Shown in pieces: positions 12,046 to 23,404 of a DNA stretch of 64,000 nucleotides. A program made the translations under genes and the position numbers. Positions within the stretch are counted from its first letter, which is position 1; each line of letters starts with the position of its first letter. A model generated the notes under the pieces. That model had not been told where the DNA came from, made no database searches, and saw nothing but the letters and a program-made list of their open reading frames with translations. Source of the stretch: Lithodes maja (lineage: Eukaryota; Arthropoda; Malacostraca; Decapoda; Lithodidae); NCBI GenBank assembly GCA_037953745.1, contig JBAKBP010007909.1, positions 1-64,000 of the forward strand, written 5' to 3'.

Positions 12046-12430
12046 AGTGGAGAAAAATCAGGCTTGCCTCTGTAGAGCAACCGTCAAAAACAACATTAAA
12101 ATTAAATACAAAAAATCACATAAAAACTCTTTCTTTTGATAGTTAATTGTAAGTTGCCAATGTTATAGCTAAAGTCCTAAGTTGAACCTGTCTTTACTTA
12201 GTTGGCAGGGCTCTGTGAAGCTCGCTCAGGGAGTATAGCAGGCTAAAATTATACTATTATGTTTGGGAGGGTTATAAGATTTTATTTATGCTAAAATGTT
12301 GTTTTTATTTATGATTGGGCTTTGCATTTCACTTCTGGTGGAGTGGCTGGTTGTGGCGGGTCTTGTCGGCATTCTGCCTTGTCAGATATAATGCTCGCCT
12401 AATGTTGAGCGTCCTATATCTTGGGCGGGG
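12046..12430 (+). other. Gypsy-A 3' untranslated region and polypurine tract
   Basis: AT-rich sequence homologous to the Gypsy-B segment at 21330-21699. A polypurine tract, GGGCGGGG (12423-12430), abuts the 3' LTR and is the expected plus-strand primer. Confidence 0.65.
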
Positions 12431-14289
12431 TGTGATGCCTACCAGCGTTGGCAGAATCGCCTCCCGTTAGCCGCTAGCGCTCGCCAGGGCAGTGAAATGG
12501 GCTACAGTTATCAGAGAATGTTGTTCTTTCTTTCATAGTACTTGCATTGTTACAGAAAGTCCAGTGGTGACCTTTATTTTCGTCTGTGACAACGGGAAGT
12601 ATTTTATATCATGAGTGGACTATAAGATGCATTGTAGTGTAAAGTTGAGAGAGAGAGCGAGCGGGCAGCATGGGGGTAGTGAGTGTTGCTTCCCTCCTCC
12701 CTCCTCCCTCCCGGAGGAGTTTTTCCCGCCCACGCGGGCTTTATCTCGCCTCTGATTGGCTGGTGGTTCTTGGCGCGTCCTAGGGGCCTGCTGCCTTGTG
12801 ACGTATTGGCCTGTGATTGGCCGACCACCATGCCTTTGTGGGATCCTGAGGGTCCCGAGGAGCTACCCTCCTCAGAGCAGGCTAGGGACGCACATGACTA
12901 ACATCCTTTTTACAACTGTCCCCCATATTCCCACCATTCTGATACTGTCTCTCTCACTCAACTTTCTTCCTTTCATTCCTCTAATCTTTTAACATCACAG
13001 CACTCCCTTTGGGTTCTGTACACGATTTCATATCGGCCCATCGTATTGTGTGCGTCGCTCTCAGATATATTTACATGTATTAGAATAGGCTATAAGGGTT
13101 CTTAGTCTATGGAGGTTGGATGACTCTATGTGTGTCTCACTCAGCGTCCTTAAGTTATGGAGGTTTGATGACTCTTTGTGTGTGTCTCCCTCATGATCAG
13201 TAGTGCTCTGCTCAGTTATTTAATGCTAGACTGGGATAAGGTTTCTTTTGTCATTGTCACCGATGTGTGTATGGTTCGTTTATACCTACACAACTTCGAC
13301 GGATTCTGAGGTAGCCTAGGTCATCCTTTTGGTTGTGTCTTTTGCGAGCGCAGCATCGTGTTGTAAGAGGGCACTAGCCTACTACCTTATAACACAGTGC
13401 GGCCTCTTTGCTTGACTTTAGAGGGATCGCCAGGGTAGAGCCAGATACTTGAGATCTGGATTTACCAAGAGAGCATCCTGTCATTAACGTAACTTTAACC
13501 ATACCGCCTTAAGGACCACGCTAGGCTATGAGCCCGCCTTGCTCAGCCACGGTTTCCTAACCTTGCTATCCCAGCTAGACTTTATTCGCCTAGCAGACAC
13601 TAGTTAGGACCTAAGCTTTTTTTATATGTATGCATTATTATTCACAGCATTTATGAGTCTAGGTTGTTATTGAGTTGCACAACCATAGCAGACTTTCGTT
13701 GATGAGGAAGTACTTCTTTTAGTGTCGAGCATTACTGCCGTTGTGCATTTATAATATTCCCGTGTCAGTTAACATTATATGTCCTATCTTTTGGTGTATT
13801 CAGTCTACACGTGTGGTGTCCTGCCTCCTGCCTTTTATATAATTTAAGATACGAGCATCTTATGAGCATCAGACTTTCTTCAGAAGTTTCCAGGTCTATG
13901 CTGTAGGACTATACTGCACTTTCTTTCTTCAGATAGGAGTGAAGAGTTTATTGTTGTTTAGAGTAACTGTATTGAAGCATCTTTTTATTGTATTAAATCT
14001 TGCAGTGATTTAATTGATCTTTCCATAGCTTCCCTTTTATGCATTTTAACGTAACTTGCATCTTGTTTGTAATCAGGCTATACCAGTGTGGGTTAGCCTG
14101 AAGTAGAGTACATTTATACCCAGTTAAGGATACCCCGTTATCGCAGATTAACTCTGGAGGGTACAGGTGTTTTTGTTCGCCGGCATATAAGTTCAAGGGT
14201 TTGGATCTAGCGTACCGTTGTTGCATAGTGCCCTATTACTAGTCCACTCATTATGTGCCCTTGTTTTATTCGTAGCCCCGGTCGTAACA
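12431..14289 (+). repeat. Gypsy-A 3' LTR
   Basis: This 1859-bp LTR aligns end to end with the 5' LTR. It ends GTAACA at 14289 and is followed by the CATT TSD, after which the LINE ORF1 resumes. Confidence 0.88.
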
Positions 14290-14293
14290 CATT

Positions 14294-15410
14294 TTACCAA
14301 AGACCGTGACAGCACAGATTTCAAGTGTCCCAACTGTGGAGGAGACCATGCATCCACATTTAATAAATGTCCAGCTTTCCTACAAGCTAGAAACTGGAAA
14401 AACCTAAGTTATACTGGTACCACACCAAAACCAAATATGAAAATCTAAACAGCACTTCAAAACAAACGCATAGGCCTACTCAAATAATTATTAGTAAACC
14501 CAACCCCCAACTATATCAACAACAACAACAAACCAGGCACACCCCAATAAATCCTTGGTTTCAAAACCCACATAGGGCTAGGCTAGTACCGGTAACAAAA
14601 ACCACCCCATCCACTTCTACTGGCCACAACCCCCAACCCAGTAGGGCCAGTTTGCCTACTAGCACACAACCAACCACAAAGACTAATACACAGCCAGAAG
14701 AGGACAAAGAACGTAAAATATTGAGTATGATCGCAACACTAACAACAGAAGAACAGTTAAACATAATAATCACAGTTGTCAACAATATTCAGAAAAACAT
14801 AAAAGCCAAAAACTCATCCCACATCAACACATCCACAACAACCACTTCCAATCACAACCCAAACCTTACCAACTCCAGCACCCACACCTGTGACCCCCCA
14901 ATATCAACCACCCCACCACAAAATGTCCCTACAGTTACAACTCCACCTTCCACAAATGTACGGGTAATCCCAGATAAGACACCTCTACAATCTACCCTAC
15001 AACCACTACAGCAAGAAGGGGAGTCTGATACTGGCAACGGTTCAGATAACATCTCCCACTGCCAGCTTGGAAATAGACCTAGTACACCAGCAGAAGCAGA
15101 ACAAAGCCAACCACCGACAGGTCCGCCACAGTCAGAACGTGATACGGATAACGTTTCCGAAAATCTGAATAATCATGGCAACGATGAACCCAACGAACAA
15201 CCAGGAAAAAGGGAAACACATGGTGAAGATGAACAAACCCCTTCCATCACTCAAGCTCCAACTAACATTGCAGAAACTACCCAAGAAGCATACAACACAA
15301 GAAAAACACAAAACCACACAAACAATACCCCAAAACAACACCCACCATCGCAGCTGACGGATAACCGTGGAAGACCCTCTAGGAACTCCACTAAGAAACG
15401 ACTACAATAA
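14294..15410 (+). pseudogene. LINE ORF1, C-terminal part, with one frameshift
   Basis: ORF1 resumes in the original phase and completes the zinc-knuckle region with CPNCGGDHASTFNKC (near 14329-14373). That frame stops at 14446-14448. A different frame, open from about 14400, carries the rest to 15410, so one small indel near 14390-14445 is likely. The tail is rich in Thr, Asn, Gln and Pro, with a PQLYQQQQQTRH stretch. The ORF1 stop TAA (15408-15410) overlaps the ORF2 ATG (15410-15412) as TAATG. Confidence 0.75.
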
Positions 15411-16243
15411 TGGCTCCATTACAAGTAATGACCTGGAATGCAAAATGCCTCAAGACATCATTATCAGAGTTAAAAAAATACCTTAATTATAAATCCCCAC
15501 ACATAGCTATAATAACAGAGACCTGGCTAAAAGAAAAATACCAACCCAACTTAAAACCTTATATAACTCTGAGGAAAGACAGGCTTGGAAGACCAGGTGG
15601 AGGAATATTATTTTTAATGAAACGAGAGCTTCCTTTTAAAGAAATTAAACTCAGGCCATTTCCCAATGGTACACTAGAAAACCTTGCAATTTCACTTCCA
15701 CATCAGAATACTCAATTATCCATTATTGGCACATATAATCCTGGTGGTCCGATATCACATCAAGAATTAGATCACTACATCCAACAAGTCACCTCGCCAT
15801 TCATGGTGATAGGTGACCTAAATGCCAACCATCTATCTTGGAGCAGAGGGACACCCAACACTGCCGGAAACAACATTTATAACTACATGCAAAATACCAA
15901 CTATAGCCTGTTATCAGAACCCTTTTCCCCAACATATTTCAACCTACAAACAAATTACACGTCTACGATTGACATTTGCTTTGGATCAGGAATACTATCT
16001 GCGGACATAACATCCAAAGTAGGACCTGACCTAGGTACAGACAACCGCCCCCTTTTCGTAGTATTTAAAAATTTCACCCCTCCAATTTACCCAGTAGCAC
16101 TACCCAAATGGCACATCCCTTCCAAATTCAACTGGAAATGTTGGCAAAATTCAGTTACAATCCCAGAAACCAGCTCCACAGATCCCAATAATATGCACAC
16201 AAATCTGACCGAATCAATAAACAATGCAGCCAAACAACACTAA
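15410..16243 (+). pseudogene. LINE ORF2, AP-endonuclease domain
   Basis: The ATG at 15410 overlaps the ORF1 stop. The domain shows the apurinic-endonuclease motifs TWNAK (residue 8), ITETWL, RPGGGILFL and GDLNANH. The last motif, normally SDH, reads TDN here, so a catalytic His appears to be lost. The frame closes at 16243, after which the homologous sequence continues in another frame. It would nick target DNA to prime reverse transcription; this copy cannot do so as read. Confidence 0.8.
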
Positions 16244-18087
16244 ATGCACATCAGGTCAACCCTCCAACAATATTTTAAGGCCATGGTGGAATGCAGTGTT
16301 CCAAAGCGGTAGCTACTCACAGAAGAGCGATTCAGAAACAAAGGAGATCAAAATCGCTACAGAACTGGATCCAGGTCAAGAAAACCTCTGCTCATGCCAA
16401 GAAAACCACTCAGTCAACATGCACCTCTTCCTGTAGGAAATACTGCAGCGAAATAACTCATGAAACACCACTAAAAGAAGTCTGGAACAGTTTCCGAAAC
16501 ATTAAAGGCCATCCATCATTCCCAACATATCCCTTTATAATAGACGGACAAATGTGTCTATTACCAAAAGACAGAGCAGACGCAATAGCCAACCATACAC
16601 AGTCAAAACAGCAACAAGAACCCCCTGCAGACCCAGAAGAAACCGCTAGAATTAAAAACTAAATCTTCACAGCCGCAAAACGGCCCAATCAAATGAATCA
16701 AGCCTTCACCCATTTTGAGTTGGAAATGGCAATAACCCACCTTCCTACAGGCAAAGCAGCGGGGGAAGATCGCATACCGTATGAACTCGTAAAATACCTG
16801 CCCCCAACATCACACCCTCAACTACTCAACCTTATTAACACAACCTGGAAACAGGGCAAGCTCCCTCACTCATGGCAGAAGGGCATCATCATCCCCTTCC
16901 TCAAACCAGGAAAAGACCCATCCCTCTCCCCATCATACCGGCCTATTACCCTCCTACCAACCTTGAGCAAGCTAGCCGAAAGAATGGTCAACACGAGGCT
17001 AGTTTGGCATCTAGAAAGAAACAATATCATCCCACCAATCCAGGCTGGCTGCAGAACCACCTGCTCAACAGTAGACCAGGTGCTTAACCTAGAACAAGCA
17101 ATCCTCTCTTCACTCTCAAACCAAAAGACATGCATTGTTGTATATTTAGATCTGTCATCAGCCTTTGACACAGTTCCCCACGACCTCTTGCTCTCCAAAC
17201 TAGCCGGCCTTGGTGTACAAGGGAACTTGCTACCGTGGCTACAAGCATTTCTATCTAACAGAACAAGCCAAGTGTACATCCAAGGCCAAATGTCAAATCC
17301 TATCAAACACAATAAAGGATTAGCTCAGGGCTCCTCACTAAGCCCCCCCCCCCCCCCTTTTCACAGCATACCTATCCGGCACACCAACAGTAGCACCTGC
17401 CAAGATAATGCAATATGCCGATGACATAACATTATATGCCTCGGATCACAACCCTCAAATAGCGGAACAGCAAATCCAGGTCGCACTCAACACCTTAGGA
17501 CGTTGGATTAACAAAGCAAAACTAACCATCAACCCAACAAAGATAGTATATCAAATCTTTACCAGAAAGAAAAATGTAAGACCCCTACGACTCACACTCA
17601 ATGGAGAAGATTTACAACAAACACTTACTCATAAATATCTGGGAGTAATTTTTGATGCCCACTCCTTACATGGAAAAACCACATCGAATACCTTACACAA
17701 TGCACCAATCAAAGACTCAATATCATGAGAGCACTTACTGGAACAACCTGGGGTGCCGATGCTATATCCTTACGAACCTTCTACATAGCATACATAAGGA
17801 GCAAACTAGACTATTGTGCCCAGGCCCACACCTCAGCCGCACCAGTACACCTTCACAAGCTGGAGGTGATTCAAAATACTGCTATGAGAATCATAACAGG
17901 AGGTCTCAAATCATCACCAATAGCCAACCTCCAGTGTGAAACTAACCTAATCCCCCTAACCACCAGAAGAGACTTACAGTGCTCTTCATACTTCTCAAAA
18001 ACATATAACGCCCCCCCCTCCCACCCTTTTTCAGCATCTCTCCGCAACATACCAATACGACCTCAGGTGAACCGGACCCGCAAATAA
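16244..18087 (+). pseudogene. LINE ORF2, reverse-transcriptase region, multiple frame breaks
   Basis: The RT is recognisable through KAAGEDRIPYELVKY, SYRPITLLPTLSKLAERM, YLDLSSAFDTVPH (motif A, Asp present) and GLAQGSSLSP. A C run (17345-17357) then shifts the frame before the catalytic YADD at about 17414-17425. Further breaks are a TAA at 16660-16662, a frameshift near 17650-17725 and a TAA at 18085-18087. The thumb region includes YIRSKLDYCAQ. The C run could also be a sequencing problem. Confidence 0.8.
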
Positions 18088-19182
18088 CCTTTCCGAGAAA
18101 GAATAGGCCAGATCATACACAGGAAGGCCCGTATTTTTCTGGGCTGCCAAACGCAATCTATGGTACCTCCAGTTCCACCATGGGAATATACCCCTCCTAA
18201 AACTCACACAGATCTCATAACCTTAAAAACTAAGAAGGACAACCCATTCCAATTAAAACAGGAATTCCTAGAAATCCTGAATACCCAGCATAAAAACTCC
18301 ACTCACATATACAAAGACGGATCACTCATCAAAAACGGAAACACCACATCCACGTCAGCAGCACTATGGATCCCAAAATTTCATCTAATCATGGGATGGA
18401 AGCTCCCCAAACAAACATCAGTGTTCACTGCAGAGCTGTACGGACTCAATCAATCACTAGAAATCATCAGTACCCTTCCACCAGGCCCATACACAATATG
18501 CTGCGACTCCAAGAGCGCTATCCAGGCCATTAAATACAACACAACACAAAGTAAGGAACTCATAATATACCCCATGCTCCAACTACTTACTAACCTCCCC
18601 CTAAAAGGTTATACTATGAGCTTCCAGTGGGTACCTGGCCATATAGACATACTCCACAATGAAATAGTCGATGAACTCGCCAGGGGCATGCACTCCCTCA
18701 GACGAATTACACCCCTCCTCTACACTACAATAGACAGAGCCAACATCCTAAAAGAAGACATCCTCCAAGACTTCAAGGGTGAATGGAAAGTCACCATCAC
18801 CAGCACAAGATATGGAAATATCAAACCCGAATGGTCCATATGGAAACACACAAAATTTAAGAACAAAGCTCTAAATACAGCTACACTCCGCCTACGGACA
18901 GGACACACAAGACTAGCGGAGCACATGCACAGAATGGGACTAGAAGAAGACGAGAACTGCCCCTACTGCCTCACCCCAGAAACAGTGGAACACTATCTAC
19001 TTCATTGCCATAGACATTACAGCGCTCGCACCCACCTGAGAAGAACAGTGGCACAACACGGAGGGACCTTCAATCTACAACATATCCTAGGAGGAGGAGA
19101 TATTGACCACCAAGGCAAACATGCAATTGCCTCAGCTCTAGGAACATACATAAGAGCCACAAATAAAACTTCAGATGTCTAA
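18088..19182 (+). pseudogene. LINE ORF2, RNase H domain and C-terminal zinc motif
   Basis: The same phase as the preceding RT segment continues to a stop at 19180-19182. RNase H residues are visible: YKDGS (first Asp), FTAELYGL (Glu), CCDSKSAI (second Asp) and WVPGH. The C-terminal CPYCLTPETVEHYLLHCHRH is the CCHC motif usual at the end of such ORF2 proteins. This part shows no internal break. The RNase H domain is the main reason for placing the element in the I superfamily. Confidence 0.85.
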
Positions 19183-19618
19183 TAACATCAATGACAAAAC
19201 AACTCCAACACACAGAAAACCCACCCCTAACCAATACAGTGCAGTACCACCCATACCGGTACTGTACTGTACTGTACTAGACCTCTGCCAACCCTACAAA
19301 ACCCGAACCTGACTCAACCCGACGAGACATAACAATTTACCTCCTATAAGACCTTAATAACCAATCCTCATCTTACCTATTTACTTACCCTGAAAACACT
19401 TTCCAGTCCTTAATTTAATGACCTTGACCTACAGTATAGTTAAAACTATGTAGGGTACAATACCTGGAGGCCTACTCACTATTTAGACATCCTATCTGTA
19501 GATCCCTTTCAACTAACAAACTTCCCTTCCCCTCAGCAAGCAACTCTATGCCTGTGCAGTAATCTGGAGATCTGAAATACTCCGAGCAAACTGCACATAT
19601 AAATATCAAGAAGAAGAA
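19183..19618 (+). other. LINE 3' UTR with GTACT microsatellite and (AAG)n tail
   Basis: No ORF. A short (TGTAC)n run lies at 19258-19281. The element ends in ATCAAGAAGAAGAA directly before the right copy of the 10-bp TSD. Confidence 0.7.
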
Positions 19619-19684
19619 GGGAGGGATTCATAAAGTACACTGAGATCAGGTTTTCCACTGTAGAATATCGCCTCCTTGATAAAT

Positions 19685-19795
19685 CTTGTCTTGTCTTGTC
19701 TTGGGGGGTTAAGGGCAAACTCAGGCGAATACTCGCCCGCTCCGGCCCTACCGTAGTCGCGAAAGTCCTAGAATAGCAGGTCATCAGGTGGCGAA
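19685..19795 (-). mobile_element. 111-bp LINE 3' stub with (ACAAG)n tail
   Basis: It is flanked by a 13-bp TSD, CTCCTTGATAAAT (19672-19684 and 19796-19808). Read on the minus strand the insert ends in three to four ACAAG units, a retrotransposon-like tail. It is a strongly 5'-truncated copy of a LINE or SINE not otherwise present in the window. Confidence 0.75.
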
Positions 19796-19808
19796 CTCCT
19801 TGATAAAT

Positions 19809-20314
19809 GAGTGATTATTTAAAAAAACTAAAAAAATCTGGATTCTTGATTGTTGGGCTGTGTGGGCAGCCCCAATTAACCTTGCCACAGATCATCACAG
19901 GGGAGGCATCACAGGCGGCCGATGCGACCCGAACGCCGCATGAAGATCTTGGTGTGTTGGAGCACTCGGTCACAGAGGGCCGGGTCCAGTCCACGGCCCC
20001 CCAGCATGATGGGGAGGGTGAAGACAGAGACTCCTAAGGAGTGGAAGTTCAGTTGGAATTCGGGAAGTTTAGCCTTAACGTCGGCACTTCCCTGAGAGGT
20101 TTTGTTATTTATTTTTTTGTGACGTGCTGGAAGCTGCAGCGGAGGAGGGTCCTATGGGAGTAGAACCGAAGGCAGCATAGAAGGAGGTGCTCTACCGTCT
20201 CTTCCACCGTCCAGCAGAAAGGGTCAGGAACTAGGCGCAGGCAAAAGAGGTGAGGGGCCAGACCAACATGGCCAATGCAGAGACGGACCAGGGCAGTGTC
20301 AAGGGGGCGGAACC
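19809..20314 (-). pseudogene. Minus-strand LINE, ORF2 C-terminus and 3' UTR
   Basis: On the minus strand, 20314 down to 20112 encodes LDTALVRLCIGHVGLAPHLF followed by PFCWTVEETVEHLLLCCLRF. This is the RIGH(T/V) and zinc-motif region that ends ORF2 in RNase-H-bearing LINEs. The UTR continues to about 19809. The matching upstream RNase H domain lies 21 kb away at about 41613-42200 on the same strand. I infer that one LINE was split by the intervening insertion. Confidence 0.7.
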
Positions 20315-20524
20315 CGGTGGCGTAGCTAGGGGGGGGGGGGCAAGGGGGTACATCTATCCCCGGGCGCAGCATTTAGGGGGGTGCCAAATCTAGGTCAGAT
20401 TTTTTTTTTTAGTTAATGGATGAGGTCACGAGGAACAGAACTTTTTGACCATGTCATAGACCTATTTTACTGTTAGGCGATCATAACAGAGACAAGAGGT
20501 GTGAGGAGATTGCCCAAACATCTC

Positions 20525-20600
20525 CACCAGCTGAGAATCGTTCGAACTCGGTCCTCCCGGTTAGAGACCGAGTCGAGTCGCTACTGGCCACCCCGAATAT
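20525..20600 (-). repeat. tRNA-derived SINE head
   Basis: On the minus strand, GGGGTGGCCAGTAGCGACTC resembles a polymerase III A box and GAGTTCGAACG a B box, about 40 bases apart. The fold is imperfect, so this is a degenerate SINE and not a functional tRNA. The remaining 20345-20832 shows only AT-rich sequence. Confidence 0.4.
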
Positions 20601-20832
20601 AATTTTTTTTAATTATGGAATGTTGAGTGAGTATACCTGTGTGATATACTATAATGGTCGTAAAAATAAAGTAAGATGAAAATCATGAATGATGAAATGA
20701 GGTATATTCTTAAGAAAATCGATGAATTATGAATATAATTACGAAATTGAATTACAACTGTTGTAAAACAATTTATATAATAATATACAGAATAGTTAAC
20801 CTACGTATTGGTCGCATTGGCCTGTTTACATG

Positions 20833-20871
20833 TGTGACGCCTCCCGGCGTTAGCAGAATGGTTGCGTGGGG
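20833..20871 (+). repeat. Truncated first LTR of the Gypsy-B array
   Basis: Only the first 39 bases of the LTR (TGTGACGCCTCCC to GCGTGGGG) remain. They are joined directly to the RNase H coding region with about four filler bases. The lost stretch corresponds to the rest of an LTR plus most of an internal region. Confidence 0.85.
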
Positions 20872-20875
20872 TCTC

Positions 20876-21197
20876 GGAAGGTCTTGAGCATCCAGTCAGT
20901 TTCTTTTCAAAGAAATTTAATTCAGCACAGAAAAACTATTCGGTTGTTGAAAAGGAACTGCTGGCAATCGTGTTAGCGCTCAGACACTTTGAGGTCTATG
21001 TTCCTGCCTATGGGCCAGTCGTGGTAGTGTATACCGACCACCACCCGCTTAAATTCCTCAATCAATTCCACAACCGGAATATGAGGCTGACCAGATGGTC
21101 GCTCATGTTGCAAGAGTACAACTTAGACATTCGCCATATTGCCGGTTGTGAGAATGTGATTGCGGACTGTTTGTCGCGGGTGGAGGATCCGGGGTAG
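20876..21197 (+). pseudogene. Gypsy-B RNase H remnant
   Basis: This is the last 107 codons of pol, matching 28392-28713. Visible features are FFSKKFNSAQKNYSV, EKELLAIVLALRHFE (catalytic Glu), YTDHHPLKFL (catalytic Asp) and the C-terminal ADCLSRVEDPG. The first catalytic Asp region is deleted. One substitution (YSVVEK instead of YSVFEK) distinguishes it from both complete copies. Confidence 0.85.
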
Positions 21198-21699
21198 GCT
21201 ACCACAGTATGTTGGTATAGCCTCCTGTCTTGGCTCGCGGTGTATTTTTGCGCTGGTGCTTGTTGGCTCGCGTGTGTAGCATCAGCGTAGGGTCGCAGGG
21301 CAGGAGTTGTTGGCTTTGATTAGAAGAAAATTAGGCTACATCTATAGTAGCCGCCAAAAACAACATTAAAATAAAATATGAAAAATTAAATAAAAACTCT
21401 TTCTTTTTGATAATTAATTTTAAGATAATATTGTAGCTGAGTACTGAGTGCAGATGATTTTCCCTCAGTAGGCTGTGCTTCTTAAAGCTCGCTCTGGGAG
21501 CACAATGTTATGAATTAATGTATTATATTTGGGAAGGGTGATAAGATTTTTTTTTATATATAAATGTTGTTGTATTTTTTTTGAGGAGACTGAGCTTGCA
21601 TTCCATGAGTGGCAGAGTGGTTAGGAGTGGCAGATTCTAGCGACATTCTGCCTGTTCAGATATGGGCTCATGGTTGAGTGTCCCATATCTTGGGGGGGG
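21198..21699 (+). other. Gypsy-B 3' UTR and polypurine tract (first unit)
   Basis: About 500 non-coding bases repeat at 28714-29214 and 36228-36727. They end in TCTTGGGGGGGG, the polypurine tract, directly before the LTR. Confidence 0.7.
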
Positions 21700-23404
21700 T
21701 GTGACGCCTCCCGGCGTTAGCAGAATGGTTGCGTGGGGCATTGCAGCTCGCTACCGCTCGCCAGGATGGGGGGATGGGCTACAGTTGTCCTAGAATGATC
21801 TGCTTTGTTTAATTAGTGTCGTGTTGCCACAGACAGTCTAGAAATGGTCTTTGTTTTGGTCTGTGACCGCGCCTTATATTTATATTCGCTATAATATAAA
21901 TGTTGCTTGTGTGGGAGGCGAGCGAGAGAGGGTGAGGGAGTACACCTGGCAGCGGGGTGAGCTATGACGCGGCTCGCTTGGGCGCTGACGGCGTTGGCGG
22001 CCGGGTGGTCAACTAGTCCCTTTCCATCGCGGCCTCGTGTGCTTTACCAGCTCAGAGCTTGCCTGACACGCGTATCGCCTACATCCTTTGCAATTCTGTC
22101 CCCCATACTCGCCACTTTGCATACTATTTCTCTCTCTCGACTTCTCCTTTCTCATTCTCTAATCTTTATTAAACTCAACATCCCTTCTGGTTTCAGCATA
22201 GACGTTCACCGTCGACCAGTCGTATTGTACGCGAAGCTCTCAGATATTTCCATGTATTAGGTTAAGGAGGTATTATGCTTTATTGAGGTTAGAGAGACGG
22301 ACTTTTCCGTATGTGTCCTCTCTCGGGAAGGTTGTAGACCGGTATATGTCTCCCTGGCAAGGTGTTGAGTGATTCTGCTTGGTTATCTAAAGCTAGACTG
22401 GGGGTAAGGTTACTGTGTCGTTGTCTCCGATGTGTGCAGTGTTAGCTAAGCCCTGCACGACATCGACAGGTACTGTGGGAGCCTAAGTTGTCTTCGGGTG
22501 GGTTTACTTTGCGAGCACAGCGCTGTGGTGTGAGAGGGCCATAGCCTATCCCTCACAACATAGTGCTGCCTCTTTGTGTTGACTTCTGAGGGATCGCCAG
22601 GATAGAGCTAGGTACTAGAGACCTAGATTTATCAAGAGAGCATCCCCGTCATATAACGTAATCTTCATTATACCACCTTCGGACAACGTTAGGCTACGAG
22701 CCGCATGCTCACCCATTGTTGCCCTGCCTTGATACCCCAGCTAGACTTTATTAACTGAGCAGACACTGGTTAGAGATAAGCCCCCATTATTATATGTATG
22801 CAACATTATTATTCACTGCACTTTTGAGCCGAGGTTGTTGTTGAGTTGCACAACCCTAGTAGGCTGTTGCGTTGTGTCACGAAGCATTTCTTTAGTTGTC
22901 GAGCATTACTACCTTTGCGCAGTCTTTATTATTCGCCTGCCTATTATTACTATATGTCCTAGCATTTATTGTGACCCGTATTCTGCATTATAATTGTTCA
23001 AGATTCTTTACGAACATCTTCCCAGCATCAGACTTATTTCAGAAGTTTCCAGTTGGTGTTGCAGGACTAGCATTGCACTTTCTTTAATACAGGAGTGCCA
23101 GTTATTTGAGTATCTACCGTAACGTTAATTAATCACGTTAACTATCTTTTCTTTGTGTAACATAATCGAGTAATCTTTTACTGTTTGAGACTAGGCTGTT
23201 TCATTGAGCGTCAGCCTAGTGTGTGTGCACCAGTTACCGAGTCATAGGATACCTCGTTGTCCAGGCACGACTCAGGGCGGTAATGGTGTTTTGTTTTCCA
23301 GTGTTTAAGGCAGGGGTTGGATCTAGTGTTACCGTTGTTGCGTTTTGCCATTATCTAGTCCAATGTTGAAGAGCCCTGTGTCTTTGAGAACCTGGATCGT
23401 AACA
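21700..23404 (+). repeat. Gypsy-B LTR, first full copy
   Basis: This 1705-bp LTR starts TGTGACG and ends CGTAACA. It has AT-rich TATA-like sequence near 21875-21905, a pyrimidine-rich tract near 22125-22170 and the CGCTACCGCTCGCCAGG motif near 21750. Open frames of 98 and 63 codons are present in all Gypsy-B LTRs but only because the copies are nearly identical; they are not preserved in Gypsy-A. Confidence 0.88.

Larger units (their letters stand above)
2297..14289 (+). mobile_element. Gypsy-A: Ty3/gypsy LTR retrotransposon (Gmr1-like), defective
   Basis: The LTRs at 2297-4152 and 12431-14289 begin TGTGA and end GTAACA, and the whole element is flanked by a 4-bp TSD, CATT (2293-2296 and 14290-14293). 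It sits in ORF1 of the I-type LINE. The internal region has a 5' leader with a primer-binding-site candidate, a broken gag, a protease and a heavily deleted, rearranged pol. A polypurine tract precedes the 3' LTR. It is homologous to Gypsy-B throughout but clearly diverged. It carries two later LINE insertions, one of 3.9 kb and one of 43 bp. It cannot encode its own replication proteins and was probably mobilised in trans. Confidence 0.88.
1429..19618 (+). mobile_element. I-superfamily non-LTR retrotransposon, interrupted by Gypsy-A
   Basis: The element is bounded by a perfect 10-bp target-site duplication, GGGAGGGATT, at 1419-1428 and 19619-19628. Without the 11,997 bases of Gypsy-A plus one TSD copy it is about 6.2 kb, a normal full length for this superfamily. 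It encodes a zinc-knuckle ORF1 and an ORF2 with endonuclease, reverse transcriptase and RNase H, and it ends in a short (AAG)n tail. Several frameshifts and stops make this copy dead. The RNase H domain after the RT puts it in the I group (I, Nimb or relatives). The exact clade would need a tree. Confidence 0.85.

Noticed and set aside
21964..22260. 98-codon ORF present in all three full Gypsy-B LTRs (also 29480, 36992), and a 63-codon ORF nearby
   Set aside because: Conserved only because the LTRs are nearly identical; the homologous part of the Gypsy-A LTR does not keep the frame or protein.
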